The position numbers and the translations under genes were made by a program. From NCBI GenBank assembly GCA_029250825.1, contig JAQXEN010000050.1:157264-221263 (forward strand): a stretch of DNA of 64,000 bases, read 5' to 3'. Below are positions 30,001 through 38,650 of this stretch, piece by piece (the first letter of the stretch is position 1; every line of letters begins with the position of its first letter). The notes beneath the pieces are model-generated. The model saw only the letters and a list, made by a program, of their open reading frames with translations. It was not told the DNA's origin and made no database searches. The DNA is from Porticoccaceae bacterium (GTDB taxonomy: Bacteria > Pseudomonadota > Gammaproteobacteria > Pseudomonadales > Porticoccaceae).

Positions 30001-31623
30001 CTAGAGGCGCGCGACACCAAAACTATTTGGCCGCACTGTTCGATTGCGACCCTCAAGAACCGTTTCCAGCAGCATGCCAAGGGTACTGCGCATATTGCGC
30101 GGATCGATCATGCCGTCATCCATCATATGACCAGAGGTATAGAAAGCATCGGACTGGGAATCGAAGATATGCGCCATCATCTGCTCCTGTTGCGCCAACT
30201 GCTCTTCATCTGGCTCGACCCCCATCGCCGCAGCCTTGCCCCGCGCCACAATGGACATGGTTTTCGCCGCCTGCTCGCCACCCATAACACCCATTCGGGC
30301 GTTGGGCAGGGTGTAGAGGAAATCCGGATCATAGCCGCGGCCACACATGCCGTAGTTGCCGGCACCAAAGCTGGCTCCGGTCATAAAGGTAATGCGCGGC
30401 ACATCGATATTGCGCACCGCCTGAATCATTTTGGAGCCGTGTTTAATCATGCCAGCCTGCTCAGACTGGGTGCCGACGATATAGCCGGTGGTATTTTGGA
30501 AAAACAGCGCCGGGATATTGGCCTGATCCAGCAGCTGTAAAAACTGCGTGACCTTATTGGCTCCCTGTGGATCGATGGGGCCGTTATTGCCAATAATACC
30601 CACCGCCTGACCATAGATATGCGCCTGAACACAGACTGTGGAGACACCAAAGCGCGGCTTAAAATCAAGGAAATCGGAGCCGTCGACTACCCGGGCAACC
30701 ACCTCGCGCATATCGTAGGGCGTGCGATAATCCGTGGGGATCACGCCAGCCAACTCATCGGGGTCGTAGAGCGGTTCAGTAAAGCTGCGCTTAGGCGGCA
30801 GCTTACAGCCGTTATTCCACTGCAAGCGATCGATTAACTCACGGCAAATTTGAATGCCCTGGCCATCATTCTCAGCCAAATACTCCGCCAGACCGGAAAT
30901 GCTGGCATGCATTTCAGCGCCGCCTAGCTCTTCTTCACTGGCGATCTCTCCAGTGGCGGCTTTTAGCAGCGGCGGCCCAGCCAAAAAGGCCCGCCCCCTG
31001 CCTTTGATGGCAATCACATAGTCACTGAGACCCGGCATATAGGCGCCGCCAGCGGTAGAGGAACCGTGGAGAATAGAGATCACCGGAATACCCGCTTTGC
31101 TAAGTTGCGCAAGGGCACCAAACAGCGCGCCGCCGGCGCTAAAGCCCTCTACGGTGTAATTCATTAGATCGCCACCGGCACTCTCAACCAGATGCACAAA
31201 GGGCAGCTTTTGCTCTAGGGAAATCTGCTCTGCACGGCGCACACGATAGCCACCGGCAGTAGTCAGAGATCCGGCCAGAATGCCACTGTCATCCACTACC
31301 ACCATGCAGCGCACGCCTGATATAAAGCCTATTCCAGCAATCACTGTAGAGCCGGGAATCGACTTGTCGGGGTTTTTTGTGTCCACCAGATAGCCCGCCA
31401 GATTGCCAATCTCAAGAAATGGCATGCCCGGATCCAAGAGTCGCGCCAGACGCTCTCGAGGAGTCAGCTGACCACGTTTATCGAAGCGCGGCTTGCGCTG
31501 CTCTGAGATAGCCCGACCGCGGCCATTGAGCATATTGAGCTTGTCCACCAACTCGAGCATCTCGGCACGCTGGCGCAAAAAGGTCTCGGAACTGGTATTT
31601 ATTTTTGAGGCAAATACTGCCAT
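30001..31623 (-). CDS. atuC: Acyl-CoA carboxylase beta (carboxyltransferase) subunit
   Basis: 540 residues with the double crotonase-like carboxyltransferase fold: RGQLTPRERLARLLDPG near the N-terminus, LHGSSTAGGAYMPGLSDYVI, NNGPIDPQGANKVTQFLQL and TGASFGAGNYGMCGRGYDPDF for the two acyl-CoA/biotin oxyanion regions. It transfers CO2 from biotinylated alpha subunit to a branched 2-enoyl-CoA. The choice between geranyl-CoA and methylcrotonyl-CoA is based on the adjacent AtuA gene only. AGGGAGA precedes ATG; 34 bp separate it from atuA. Confidence 0.8.
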   Translation of the reverse strand: MAVFASKINTSSETFLRQRAEMLELVDKLNMLNGRGRAISEQRKPRFDKRGQLTPRERLARLLDPGMPFLEIGNLAGYLVDTKNPDKSIPGSTVIAGIGFISGVRCMVVVDDSGILAGSLTTAGGYRVRRAEQISLEQKLPFVHLVESAGGDLMNYTVEGFSAGGALFGALAQLSKAGIPVISILHGSSTAGGAYMPGLSDYVIAIKGRGRAFLAGPPLLKAATGEIASEEELGGAEMHASISGLAEYLAENDGQGIQICRELIDRLQWNNGCKLPPKRSFTEPLYDPDELAGVIPTDYRTPYDMREVVARVVDGSDFLDFKPRFGVSTVCVQAHIYGQAVGIIGNNGPIDPQGANKVTQFLQLLDQANIPALFFQNTTGYIVGTQSEQAGMIKHGSKMIQAVRNIDVPRITFMTGASFGAGNYGMCGRGYDPDFLYTLPNARMGVMGGEQAAKTMSIVARGKAAAMGVEPDEEQLAQQEQMMAHIFDSQSDAFYTSGHMMDDGMIDPRNMRSTLGMLLETVLEGRNRTVRPNSFGVARL

Positions 31624-31657
31624 TGGGGGAGTCTCCCTATTATTATTTTTAGAGCTT

Positions 31658-33502
31658 TTAATCAGTCAATTGAGCGGCTATCTCGGCACTCACAGGAATT
31701 GGCGCATTCAACAGCAACTGGCCATAGCCTTTCCCCTGAGAGTCATTGCGCAGACTGGCCATACCGCCGCCACCGAGCACATCGTGAATCAAGAAGTTAA
31801 TCCCCTGACAGCCGGGCATTAGGTAACGCTCCACCGCTGTGTCCGCTGGGCCCTGAATAAAGTGACCAAAGCGCTGGGCCACGGCCTGCTCTGTGAGAGC
31901 GGCGTAAATAAACGGCAGGTACTCTGGCTGGCGGGCAATAATGCCGATATTGGCTTTATCGCCCTTATCACCGCTGCGCCCATAGGCCAGTGATATCAGC
32001 GGGACATCCACTAGCTCTTGAGCCTCTGGCGTCTGGGGTGCAGGAGGACGGGCAATGGCGCTTAAATCCAATACCCTGCCCCGAGGATCCGGGCAATCGA
32101 TCAGTTGGCCATTGATTTCTACCTGAGGAGTTAGCTGGCCTTTTGGCAGCTGAAAGGAAAATAGCCTGACTATAGGGGACGGTTTTGGCCGGCCACCGGC
32201 AAAGCCACATAGCCCCGGCGGTGTCGCCAAACCGAGACCGGTCATCTCTTTTAACAGAATGCCAATTCCCGCCGCATCCGAGTGCTTGGCTGCGACCTTT
32301 AAGGCCACTTCGCGATAGCTGCCAGACTTTCCAGCAGCACCATACTGGGATTCCGCACCAATCACCTCGACACTGGTTTCACTAAAATCCGCCAGTCCGT
32401 ATTGTTTGAGGCTGCGCCGCGAGGCAGTCAAAATTGCCGCCGCCAGTTTCTCGGCTTTTTTATTCGCATCGATCCCGTAGAGGCTCAGCAGATGACCGCC
32501 CCGCCATTGATCCCCATAGGTGCTGCAGACCTTATAGCTATCCGGTGCCGGCAAACCGGTTGCCCCGGTTACTGCAACCAGATCATCGCCGACCTGGTCG
32601 AGTTTGACCTGGGAAAAGTCACAGACCACATCGGGCAAGATATAAGCTTGAGGATCACCAATTTCATAGACCATCTGTTCCGCGACCGTGGCCACTGAGA
32701 CCAGTCCGCCAGTGCCTGGGGGCTTCGAGCAGAGGAAGCTGCCATCGGCACTGATTTCAGCGATGGGGTAGCCAATCGTCTCGAGGCTCTCAACCAGCTC
32801 CCAATCGGTAAAGTTGCCACCGGTTGCCTGGGGTCCACATTCAAGAATATGGCCGGCCAGAGAGCCCATTGCCAGCTGATCGAGATCATCGCGACCCCAA
32901 CCGAAATGATTGATACAGGCACCCAGAGTCACCGCACTATCAACACAGCGCCCGGTGATCACAATATCCGCCCCCTGCTGCAGCGCCAGCGCCACGGGAA
33001 AGGCACCCAAGTAAGCATTGATACTGGCAATCTTATGCACAGGCGGGAAGGCCTCAGCATTAAACATTTCACGGTGTTGCTGGGCAGACAGCTGCTCAGC
33101 TTGATCGATGAGGTCATCGCCAACAATGCAGGCTACCTGCAAATCCAGACCCTGTTCGGCAATTATCTCGCGCAGAGCTGTGGCACAGGCTTGAGGATTA
33201 ACGCCGCCGGCATTGGAGACAATCTTAATGCCCTGTCGGGCGATCTCTTTAAGATTAGGTTTCATTGCCGCGCTAACAAAATCCAAGGCATAGCCTGTTT
33301 CAGGCTTTTTAGCCCGGGCTCGGGCCATAATCGACATGGTAATTTCGGCAAGATAGTCGTAGACAATAAAGTCCAGCTCTGCCTGTTCGGATCCGTCTTG
33401 AGGGCCATCTTTAGACCCTTGTTTGAGTAACTGTGCAGTGGAGCGCGTAGCATCGCCCCAAAAGCCACTGGCGCCGGCTATTCGTAGTGTTCTCTTCGAC
33501 AT
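31658..33502 (-). CDS. atuA: AtuA family protein (DUF1446), acyclic terpene utilisation
   Basis: 614 residues. The N-terminal DUF1446 domain (about 5-450) starts RIAGASGFWGDA and contains IVSNAGGVNPQACA, DIVITGRCVDSAVTLGACI and ECGPQATGGNFTDW. A C-terminal AtuA-like ferredoxin-fold domain (about 500-600) contains LAYGRSGDKGDKANIGII and FLIHDVLGGGG. AtuA is required for growth on citronellol/geraniol in Pseudomonas but its reaction is not established. It is the first gene of the long leftward operon after a 124-bp gap from the MFS transporter gene. AGGGAG precedes ATG. Confidence 0.88.
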   Translation of the reverse strand: MSKRTLRIAGASGFWGDATRSTAQLLKQGSKDGPQDGSEQAELDFIVYDYLAEITMSIMARARAKKPETGYALDFVSAAMKPNLKEIARQGIKIVSNAGGVNPQACATALREIIAEQGLDLQVACIVGDDLIDQAEQLSAQQHREMFNAEAFPPVHKIASINAYLGAFPVALALQQGADIVITGRCVDSAVTLGACINHFGWGRDDLDQLAMGSLAGHILECGPQATGGNFTDWELVESLETIGYPIAEISADGSFLCSKPPGTGGLVSVATVAEQMVYEIGDPQAYILPDVVCDFSQVKLDQVGDDLVAVTGATGLPAPDSYKVCSTYGDQWRGGHLLSLYGIDANKKAEKLAAAILTASRRSLKQYGLADFSETSVEVIGAESQYGAAGKSGSYREVALKVAAKHSDAAGIGILLKEMTGLGLATPPGLCGFAGGRPKPSPIVRLFSFQLPKGQLTPQVEINGQLIDCPDPRGRVLDLSAIARPPAPQTPEAQELVDVPLISLAYGRSGDKGDKANIGIIARQPEYLPFIYAALTEQAVAQRFGHFIQGPADTAVERYLMPGCQGINFLIHDVLGGGGMASLRNDSQGKGYGQLLLNAPIPVSAEIAAQLTD

Positions 33503-33626
33503 CTAACAACTCCCTGAGCGACTTGTGCGCAGTGCTATTGAGTCAAAATAGTACTATCGCAGGGACGCTTTCTCTTTGGATAAGACGCCATCTATAGGAC
33601 AGCCGATGACAATTCTTTAATGCTGG

Positions 33627-34958
33627 CTATTGAGTACCAAGTGCATCCGCGGTGACTGCCGCAGCAGCCCGCCGATTTCGCTCCAGATAGATCGAAGCAA
33701 TAATAAAGCTCGGTGCAGCAAAGAAGCCAAAACTGTCCCCCACTAACAGCGCTTTGGTGAGCGGCTCGAACACCTGAGCAGCGGTCAGTAGATCACTGAT
33801 CAAGCCAGTCATCAGAGCACCCAGCCCCATGCCCACAAGGTTACAGGCAACCAATAACAGAGCCGTCATTAACCCCCGCAAGCGCACTGGAGTGAGATCC
33901 TGCACCGTGGAAAAAGCCGGGCCATAGAAAGAACTAACACTAAACAATGCAAAGGCCAGAGCGATAAAAAACATCGGCGAATCCGGCGAAGCAAAGCGAA
34001 ACGCCACCGTTAAGGGTGCAATCGTCAGCATCAGAATCGCCAGAAAACGAATCCGCCCGCCCTTCCAGCGCGCCTGATACCAATCACTGAGAATACCCCC
34101 GGAGAAAGTCCCCGCTGTACCGCAAATAATATAGATAAGCCCATACAGAGATTGAATTTCTGCCAGTTCGAAACCGCGCTCGCGCTCCATCCACACCATC
34201 ACAAAATTGCCGGCACCCAGAGGGATATGTAAAAAGATCGCCCCGAGCATCGTCCAGGCCAGCGCCGGATTGGTTTTAATCACCGCAATAATTTCGGGCA
34301 GGGTTTTCCGCCAGCTACTGGCTTCTTTTACTTGAGGCGGGCTAACAGCCGCAGCGGATTCCACAGCAGGCTCCATAGCCCCGCGCAGGGGATCTTTCAC
34401 CCGATAAAGCACAAAAGCTAAGACAATGCCGATGCCCCCGAGCAAAAAGAAACAGTTGCGCCAGCCGATCATCGGCCCGAGCACACCGGCCACCAGAAAG
34501 GCACCACCGGCCCCAAGGGGAACACCTAAATAGTAAAGCCCCGCCGCCGTACCGCGCTGGCGCTGGGGAAATAGATCAGAAATCATCGACATGGATGAGG
34601 GGGTCATGGTGGACTCGCCAACGCCGATAAACAGTCGCGCCAGACCAATCTGCACAAATGTTTTGGTCGCCCCAGAGACAGCGGTGAGAACACTCCACAG
34701 CAACAGACCTGCGGCGATCAATCGAGGCCGGTGCATGCGATCAGCCAATGCCCCCATAAACAGGCCCATAATGGCGTAGAAGAAAACAAAGATAAAACCG
34801 GTCAGTGCACCGAACTGGGAATCAGTCAAATTCAGGTCGGCAATAATTTGCGGCCCAAAGCTGGCGATCAGCGTGCGATCAATCATATTGAGAATATTTA
34901 ACAGCGTGAGAAACAGCAGAATACCCATTGCTCGCGGTGATGCTTTTACCTGATCCAT
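33627..34958 (-). CDS. MFS transporter, spinster-like
   Basis: 443 residues with about 12 membrane helices and a hydrophilic central loop (about 195-225, AMEPAVESAAAVSPPQVKEAS). The motif GALADRMHRPRLIAAGLLLWSV (about 69-90) is the loop 2-3 MFS signature, and GVGESTMTPSSMSMISDLFP is typical of the spinster/phthalate-permease-like group. It sits immediately upstream of atuA on the same strand, so it probably moves a pathway substrate or product across the inner membrane; substrate unknown. Confidence 0.85.
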   Translation of the reverse strand: MDQVKASPRAMGILLFLTLLNILNMIDRTLIASFGPQIIADLNLTDSQFGALTGFIFVFFYAIMGLFMGALADRMHRPRLIAAGLLLWSVLTAVSGATKTFVQIGLARLFIGVGESTMTPSSMSMISDLFPQRQRGTAAGLYYLGVPLGAGGAFLVAGVLGPMIGWRNCFFLLGGIGIVLAFVLYRVKDPLRGAMEPAVESAAAVSPPQVKEASSWRKTLPEIIAVIKTNPALAWTMLGAIFLHIPLGAGNFVMVWMERERGFELAEIQSLYGLIYIICGTAGTFSGGILSDWYQARWKGGRIRFLAILMLTIAPLTVAFRFASPDSPMFFIALAFALFSVSSFYGPAFSTVQDLTPVRLRGLMTALLLVACNLVGMGLGALMTGLISDLLTAAQVFEPLTKALLVGDSFGFFAAPSFIIASIYLERNRRAAAAVTADALGTQ

Positions 34959-35280
34959 AGTCGCTCTTTTTATTATTGTTACTATTTTTATTATCAGCTT
35001 CGCTGGAGTCTAATGTATTAACAGGGCTAATGTCATTACCAATGTTGGCGAATCAGACCTTTGTCATAAGCCCTGTTGTAGCTGCACATTAATTATCCAT
35101 TTCTTGCCTATTTGTTCCGTATTAGCTGCCTATTAATCCCAGACAGCCGGGAATTAATATCCTTTTTTGCGCCGCTTATATCTTGATTTATCCGTCAGAC
35201 ATTTCTACAGTACAGGCTCAAATAAGCAACATGAGCTGACATATCAGCTTCTTTATAATTCTAATAGCGGGGAGAAACAT
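34959..35280. other. Divergent promoter region between MFS and SCP2 genes
   Basis: 322 bp without a gene. It must hold the promoters of both the leftward transporter/atu transcript and the rightward SCP2 gene. An operator-like palindrome lies at 35131-35159. No convincing -35/-10 pair was assigned. Confidence 0.5.
35131..35159. promoter_or_regulatory. Operator-like inverted repeat
   Basis: TATTAATCCC and GGGAATTAATA face each other across eight bases, complementary except for one extra base in the right arm. Dyad symmetry of this size in a divergent intergenic region suggests a dimeric-repressor site; the protein is unknown, and no TetR gene lies nearby. Confidence 0.4.
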
Positions 35281-35580
35281 ATGTCTTTGGATGCAGTAAC
35301 AGCAGGCTTAAAAGAAAAAATTGGTGAAGATTGTGGTTTAGGCGCGATCCTTAAATTTGATTTCGGTGATGATGGTCATATCGTTCTAGATGCTACACAG
35401 GTTCCCAACGTTATCAGCAGCGATGACATTGACGCCCAGTGCACCATGTCCCTGAGTTTAGAAAACTTTATGCTAATGGCCGAAGGCAAGCTCGATGGCA
35501 CTATGGCATTTATGTCTGGCAAGCTAAAGATTCAAGGTGATATGGGCATTGCCATGAAGCTTGGACCACTGCTCGCATAA
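35281..35580 (+). CDS. Stand-alone SCP2 sterol-carrier domain protein
   Basis: 99 residues from ATG 35281 (GGGGAG six bases upstream; the open frame extends 38 codons further without family likeness). The whole protein is one SCP2 domain, with MSLSLENFMLMAEGKLDGT (about 58-76) and SGKLKIQGDMGIAMKLGPLL at the C-terminus. SCP2 domains bind fatty acyl-CoAs, sterols and other lipids in a hydrophobic tunnel. No signal peptide, so cytoplasmic. It probably shuttles hydrophobic intermediates for the surrounding acyl-CoA enzymes; that is inference from context. Confidence 0.9.
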   Translation: MSLDAVTAGLKEKIGEDCGLGAILKFDFGDDGHIVLDATQVPNVISSDDIDAQCTMSLSLENFMLMAEGKLDGTMAFMSGKLKIQGDMGIAMKLGPLLA

Positions 35581-35607
35581 TCACTCCGCAATACATGCTC
35601 TGTGATT

Positions 35608-35649
35608 ATAAAAATACCTCGTTCACTCTGTGATCCGGGGTATTTTTTT
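35608..35649. terminator. Rho-independent terminator after the SCP2 gene
   Basis: AAAATACCTCG (35611-35621) pairs with CGGGGTATTTT (35636-35646) through one wobble, followed by T residues. It lies between convergent genes and may act in both directions. Confidence 0.8.
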
Positions 35650-35656
35650 GTCTGTT

Positions 35657-36829
35657 TTAGAGACCATACTGACGGGCCGCCAGATCCCGCATAATTTCTT
35701 CAGAGCCACCGCCGATGGCATTGACCCGCACCTCGCGATAAATACGCTCAACCCGACTGCCACGCATATAGCCAATACCACCGAGAATTTGCATCGCCTC
35801 CCGGGCGCAGAACTCCATCGTCTGGCTCGACTGCACTTTTAGCAGAGCAATATCACCTGCATGTTCGCGATCGGCCTCCACCTCCGCACAGATCTGATTG
35901 AGGTAGCACTGAGTGCTATTAATACGCTGTTTCATCTCAGCGATTTTATGGCGAATCACCTGATGATCCGCCAAACGCTGACCAAAGGTTTTACGCTCCC
36001 TCGCCCAGTTCACCGCATCCTCCAAACAGACCCGAGAAAAAGCCTCCATCGCCGCAGACATAGCCAAACGTTCAGAATTGAAGTTAGTCATAATCACACT
36101 AAAACCCCGATTCTCCTGACCGACCAAATTAGCCACCGGCACGCGAACATTATCAAAATAAATCGTCGCCGTATCCGAACACCACCAGCCCTGTTTTTTA
36201 TCCAATGGCGTTCGCGACACGCCCGGCAAATCTGCCGGAATCAGCAGAGCCGAAACGCCCCCTGCCCCTTCGCCGCCGGTACGCACAGCGGTGGTAAACC
36301 AATTGGCATTCATGCCGCCGGTAATATATGTTTTCGAACCATTGACCACATAGTGATCACCATCGAGCCTTGCAGTGGTGGTTAAATGGGCAACATCAGA
36401 ACCTGCCCCAGGTTCAGTAATCGCTAGAGAAATACGCTTGGTGCCGGCCAGAACCGGCGGCGCGACCTCTCGCTTAATCGCCTCACTGGCAAAGTTAATC
36501 AGCGGTGGCAAACCGATGCCGTGGACCATAAGAGTTGCACTCAGACCACCCACAGCAATCCGCGCCATCTCCTCATTGAGGATATTTTTATGCCAGATAT
36601 CAATACCATCAGAGACACCGCCAAACTCTTCAGGATAGCCAAGACCGAGAATTCCCACCGCTGAAGCCTTGGGCCAGAGTTCACCGGGAAGCGCACCATC
36701 CTCATCCCATTGATCGGCAAAGGGAATCACCTCGCGGTCAAAAAAGCGCCGCAGCTGAGCCCGCCATTCCTCGTGCTCCGGGGTTAGATGACTGTTATGT
36801 AAACGCGCGCTATCGAAATCGAGTGACAT
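35657..36829 (-). CDS. Acyl-CoA dehydrogenase, AtuD-like candidate
   Basis: 390 residues, complete ACAD: ISLAITEPGAGSDVAHLTTTA, GSKTYITGGMNANWF, TNFNSERLAMSAAMEA with the candidate catalytic Glu, RERKTFGQRLADHQVIRHKIA, and C-terminal AIGGGSEEIMRDLAARQYGL. It is single, unlike the two ACAD pairs at 17-24 kb. In Pseudomonas atuD (citronellyl-CoA dehydrogenase) belongs to the atu operon; this gene is a candidate for that step although separated from the operon by the transporter and SCP2 genes. GCGAGAA precedes ATG. Confidence 0.85.
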   Translation of the reverse strand: MSLDFDSARLHNSHLTPEHEEWRAQLRRFFDREVIPFADQWDEDGALPGELWPKASAVGILGLGYPEEFGGVSDGIDIWHKNILNEEMARIAVGGLSATLMVHGIGLPPLINFASEAIKREVAPPVLAGTKRISLAITEPGAGSDVAHLTTTARLDGDHYVVNGSKTYITGGMNANWFTTAVRTGGEGAGGVSALLIPADLPGVSRTPLDKKQGWWCSDTATIYFDNVRVPVANLVGQENRGFSVIMTNFNSERLAMSAAMEAFSRVCLEDAVNWARERKTFGQRLADHQVIRHKIAEMKQRINSTQCYLNQICAEVEADREHAGDIALLKVQSSQTMEFCAREAMQILGGIGYMRGSRVERIYREVRVNAIGGGSEEIMRDLAARQYGL

Positions 36830-37040
36830 TGAATTTTCTCGCTGGTCAAAGACTATTGTTTTAGACTTTGATACTAGGCAGGCGAATGGGTGCCAGCTTG
36901 GGAATAAGCGCCATTTTTTCGGGAATCAATGCCATATACAGACAGCATTAATGGCGGCGGCCGACCGACCGACTGAGACCCCTAATCCTAGAGGTCAATG
37001 GAATGATGTAAACAAGCGAGGATTTAAACTAAAGCGGATA

Positions 37041-37074
37041 AAAAAAAGGGGCAGACTAATTGCCCGCCCCTTAA
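37041..37074 (-). terminator. Rho-independent terminator of the lipoprotein gene
   Basis: On the minus strand AAGGGGC pairs with GCCCCTT (37066-37072 with 37046-37052), followed by eight T. It lies 38 bp past the stop codon. Confidence 0.85.
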
Positions 37075-37111
37075 TAACTAAATTATTGCAGATTAAGCTG
37101 GCCAGTAAAAA

Positions 37112-37885
37112 TCAATTGCGAAAAGCAGCATAGGCAAATCCATATTGATTATTAGCATAGCCAAAAACGAGGGCATCATTAACCGCATCATCATCTAGCA
37201 ACACGCCAAGACCACTGTAATTCCCGTTAACAGTACAAAAATTACCAGAGATTGTGATATCTGCAGCAATCATATTACGTCCAGAATTTGGAATATTCAA
37301 AGCGCCAGAGACATTGCAACCGTCAGAACCAATCGCGGTGAGGTTACCTGAATTATCTATTGAAATATTGAAACTCAAGCCCGGAACACTGCCGACCCAA
37401 GACCCACTTAAATCCGCGAGAGAGATGGTTCGCTCCGAGAATTGAGTCTCGTAGACTAAATCTAAATCTGCTGTAGTACCTAAAGACGAATTGGTTGTAG
37501 CCTTCAAGGTTCCCTCGGAGCTAATCACGCCACTTAAAGTACCGGTTCCCCCGAAAGGTCCACCCAACGAATACCCATTTGCCGATGCTGTAATATCAGT
37601 TCCATCAATGCTGTAGGTGCCTTTATAGAACTCATCAAAATCAAAGTTAATTGCAACAAAGTCTCCGTCATTGAATAAACCCAATGTTTCGGAGACCAAG
37701 CCATTAACGCTGCTAGTACCGGACCAGATGCCATTAGCATTTTCATCCGGGGCTGGGGTACTGCTGCTACCGTTGCTACCGTTGCTACCGTTGCTACCGC
37801 CACCGCCACCGCCGCTTCCACCGCCACAGGCTGCTAGTAAAGAGCAGACGAGTAAAATGGATAGCGCTTTAAGAATGTTTTTCAT
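37112..37885 (-). CDS. Hypothetical lipoprotein with Gly/Ser-Asn linker
   Basis: 257 residues from ATG 37883-37885; an upstream in-frame start would put 13 residues before the signal peptide. The N-terminus is a lipoprotein signal with lipobox LLAAC, then a glycine run and GSNGSNGSNGSS, an exposed flexible linker. The rest (about 50-257) looks beta-rich: ANGIWSGTSSVNGLVSETLG, GSWVGSVPGLSFNISIDNSG, SDGCNVSGALNIPNSGRN. Such proteins are usually outer-membrane anchored. I recognise no named family. The linker is encoded by a 9-bp tandem repeat that may vary in number. Confidence 0.7.
   Translation of the reverse strand: MKNILKALSILLVCSLLAACGGGSGGGGGGSNGSNGSNGSSSTPAPDENANGIWSGTSSVNGLVSETLGLFNDGDFVAINFDFDEFYKGTYSIDGTDITASANGYSLGGPFGGTGTLSGVISSEGTLKATTNSSLGTTADLDLVYETQFSERTISLADLSGSWVGSVPGLSFNISIDNSGNLTAIGSDGCNVSGALNIPNSGRNMIAADITISGNFCTVNGNYSGLGVLLDDDAVNDALVFGYANNQYGFAYAAFRN
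37763..37799. repeat. 9-bp tandem repeat in the lipoprotein linker
   Basis: About four copies of GTTGCTACC (plus-strand view), encoding the Ser-Asn-Gly repeats. The period is a multiple of three, so copy-number change would lengthen or shorten the linker without a frameshift. Confidence 0.85.
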
Positions 37886-38049
37886 CCTACAGATTCCTTT
37901 AAGGTTAAATATCAGATAGTTCAATTGAAGTTTGGATCAGCACAGCTACCCAGATAGCTGTCAGCATGGTGAGAGTCTATTCATCAATGAATATATCATC
38001 CTCTCATTCTAATATAAATAAATATTTAGTGTCGGGAAAAGCGGCGATT

Positions 38050-38150
38050 CGAATAGCCCGCTGTTATCTCGAATAGCGCCCTGTTATCTCAGATAGCCCC
38101 ACTGTCATCTCGAATAGTCCATTGTCATCTCGAATAGTCCATTGTCATCT
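38050..38150. repeat. 20-bp tandem repeat, five copies
   Basis: Units resembling CGAATAGTCCATTGTCATCT start at 38050, 38070, 38090 (21 bp), 38111 and 38131. The last two are identical; the left copies are diverged. It leads directly into the dispersed repeat at 38151. Confidence 0.85.
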
Positions 38151-38218
38151 CGAACGAATGTGAGAGATCTCAAAACCGGCAGAGAGATCCCTCGCCCTCC
38201 GCTCTGTCGGGATGACAC
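38151..38218. repeat. Dispersed intergenic repeat, copy A
   Basis: Contains GAGAGATCTCAAAA, then GAGATCCCTCG and GCTCTGTCGGGATGACA. The latter half recurs at 38469-38504 and 38599-38633, and a decayed version appears at 42436-42512. Translation of such repeats gives the artefact VIPTERSDEGSL, so reading frames across it should not be annotated as genes. Confidence 0.8.
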
Positions 38219-38279
38219 TTAAGACAGAGCAGATTGTCAGATTACAATGGATAGAAATGAATGCACCACGATAGTCCAG

Positions 38280-38437
38280 ATAGACTCTGGACATACCCTT
38301 GGGATCAATCAGGGCCCGTTTATGAGTGCCATTATTTTCAGAAGAAGAGAGCACTTGTCTGAGCGTCAGCGAGTTGTGCGAACGCTGAAAATGATGGTAC
38401 TCATGGAACCGATCCCAAGGGTATGTTCAGGGTCTAT
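38280..38437. repeat. 158-bp long imperfect inverted repeat
   Basis: The 27-bp outer arm 38280-38306 matches the reverse complement of 38411-38437 at 25 positions (core ACATACCCTTGGGATC). The 20-bp inner arm 38322-38341 matches 38385-38404 at 18 positions (ATGAGT.CCAT.ATTTTCAG). Spacers between arms are 15 and 6 bp; the 43-base centre holds a small CAGCG/CGCTG hairpin. It is gene-free and could be a MITE-like element or encode a structured RNA. Confidence 0.8.
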
Positions 38438-38468
38438 GGGCAGCTAACCTGTCGGCAAAAACAAGCAA

Positions 38469-38650
38469 GAGATCCCTCGTCGCTGCGCTCTGTCGGGATG
38501 ACATAGAGAGTTGTTCTGTCGGGATGACATAGAGCGTTGCTCTGTCGGGATGACATAGAGAGTTGCTCTGTCGGGATGACAAGCCCTGCTGTTAAACTGA
38601 GATCCCTCGTCGCTACGCTCTGTCGGGATGACAAGCCCTGCGGGCTTGTC
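38469..38650. repeat. Dispersed repeat copies B and C with 26-bp tandem units
   Basis: GAGATCCCTCGTCGCT begins two copies (38469, 38599). Between them the CTGTCGGGATGACATAGAG segment recurs with a 26-bp period (38488, 38514, 38540, 38566). The right end is a perfect 9-bp hairpin, GACAAGCCC (38630-38638) and GGGCTTGTC (38642-38650), which reaches the stop codon of the AraC-type gene and may act as its terminator. Confidence 0.85.

Noticed and set aside
30001..31623. Assignment of the carboxylase as methylcrotonyl-CoA carboxylase (LiuB/LiuD)
   Set aside because: Not excluded by sequence, but the operon has AtuA and lacks isovaleryl-CoA dehydrogenase in the liu position and an HMG-CoA lyase gene; the atu label was preferred with reduced confidence.
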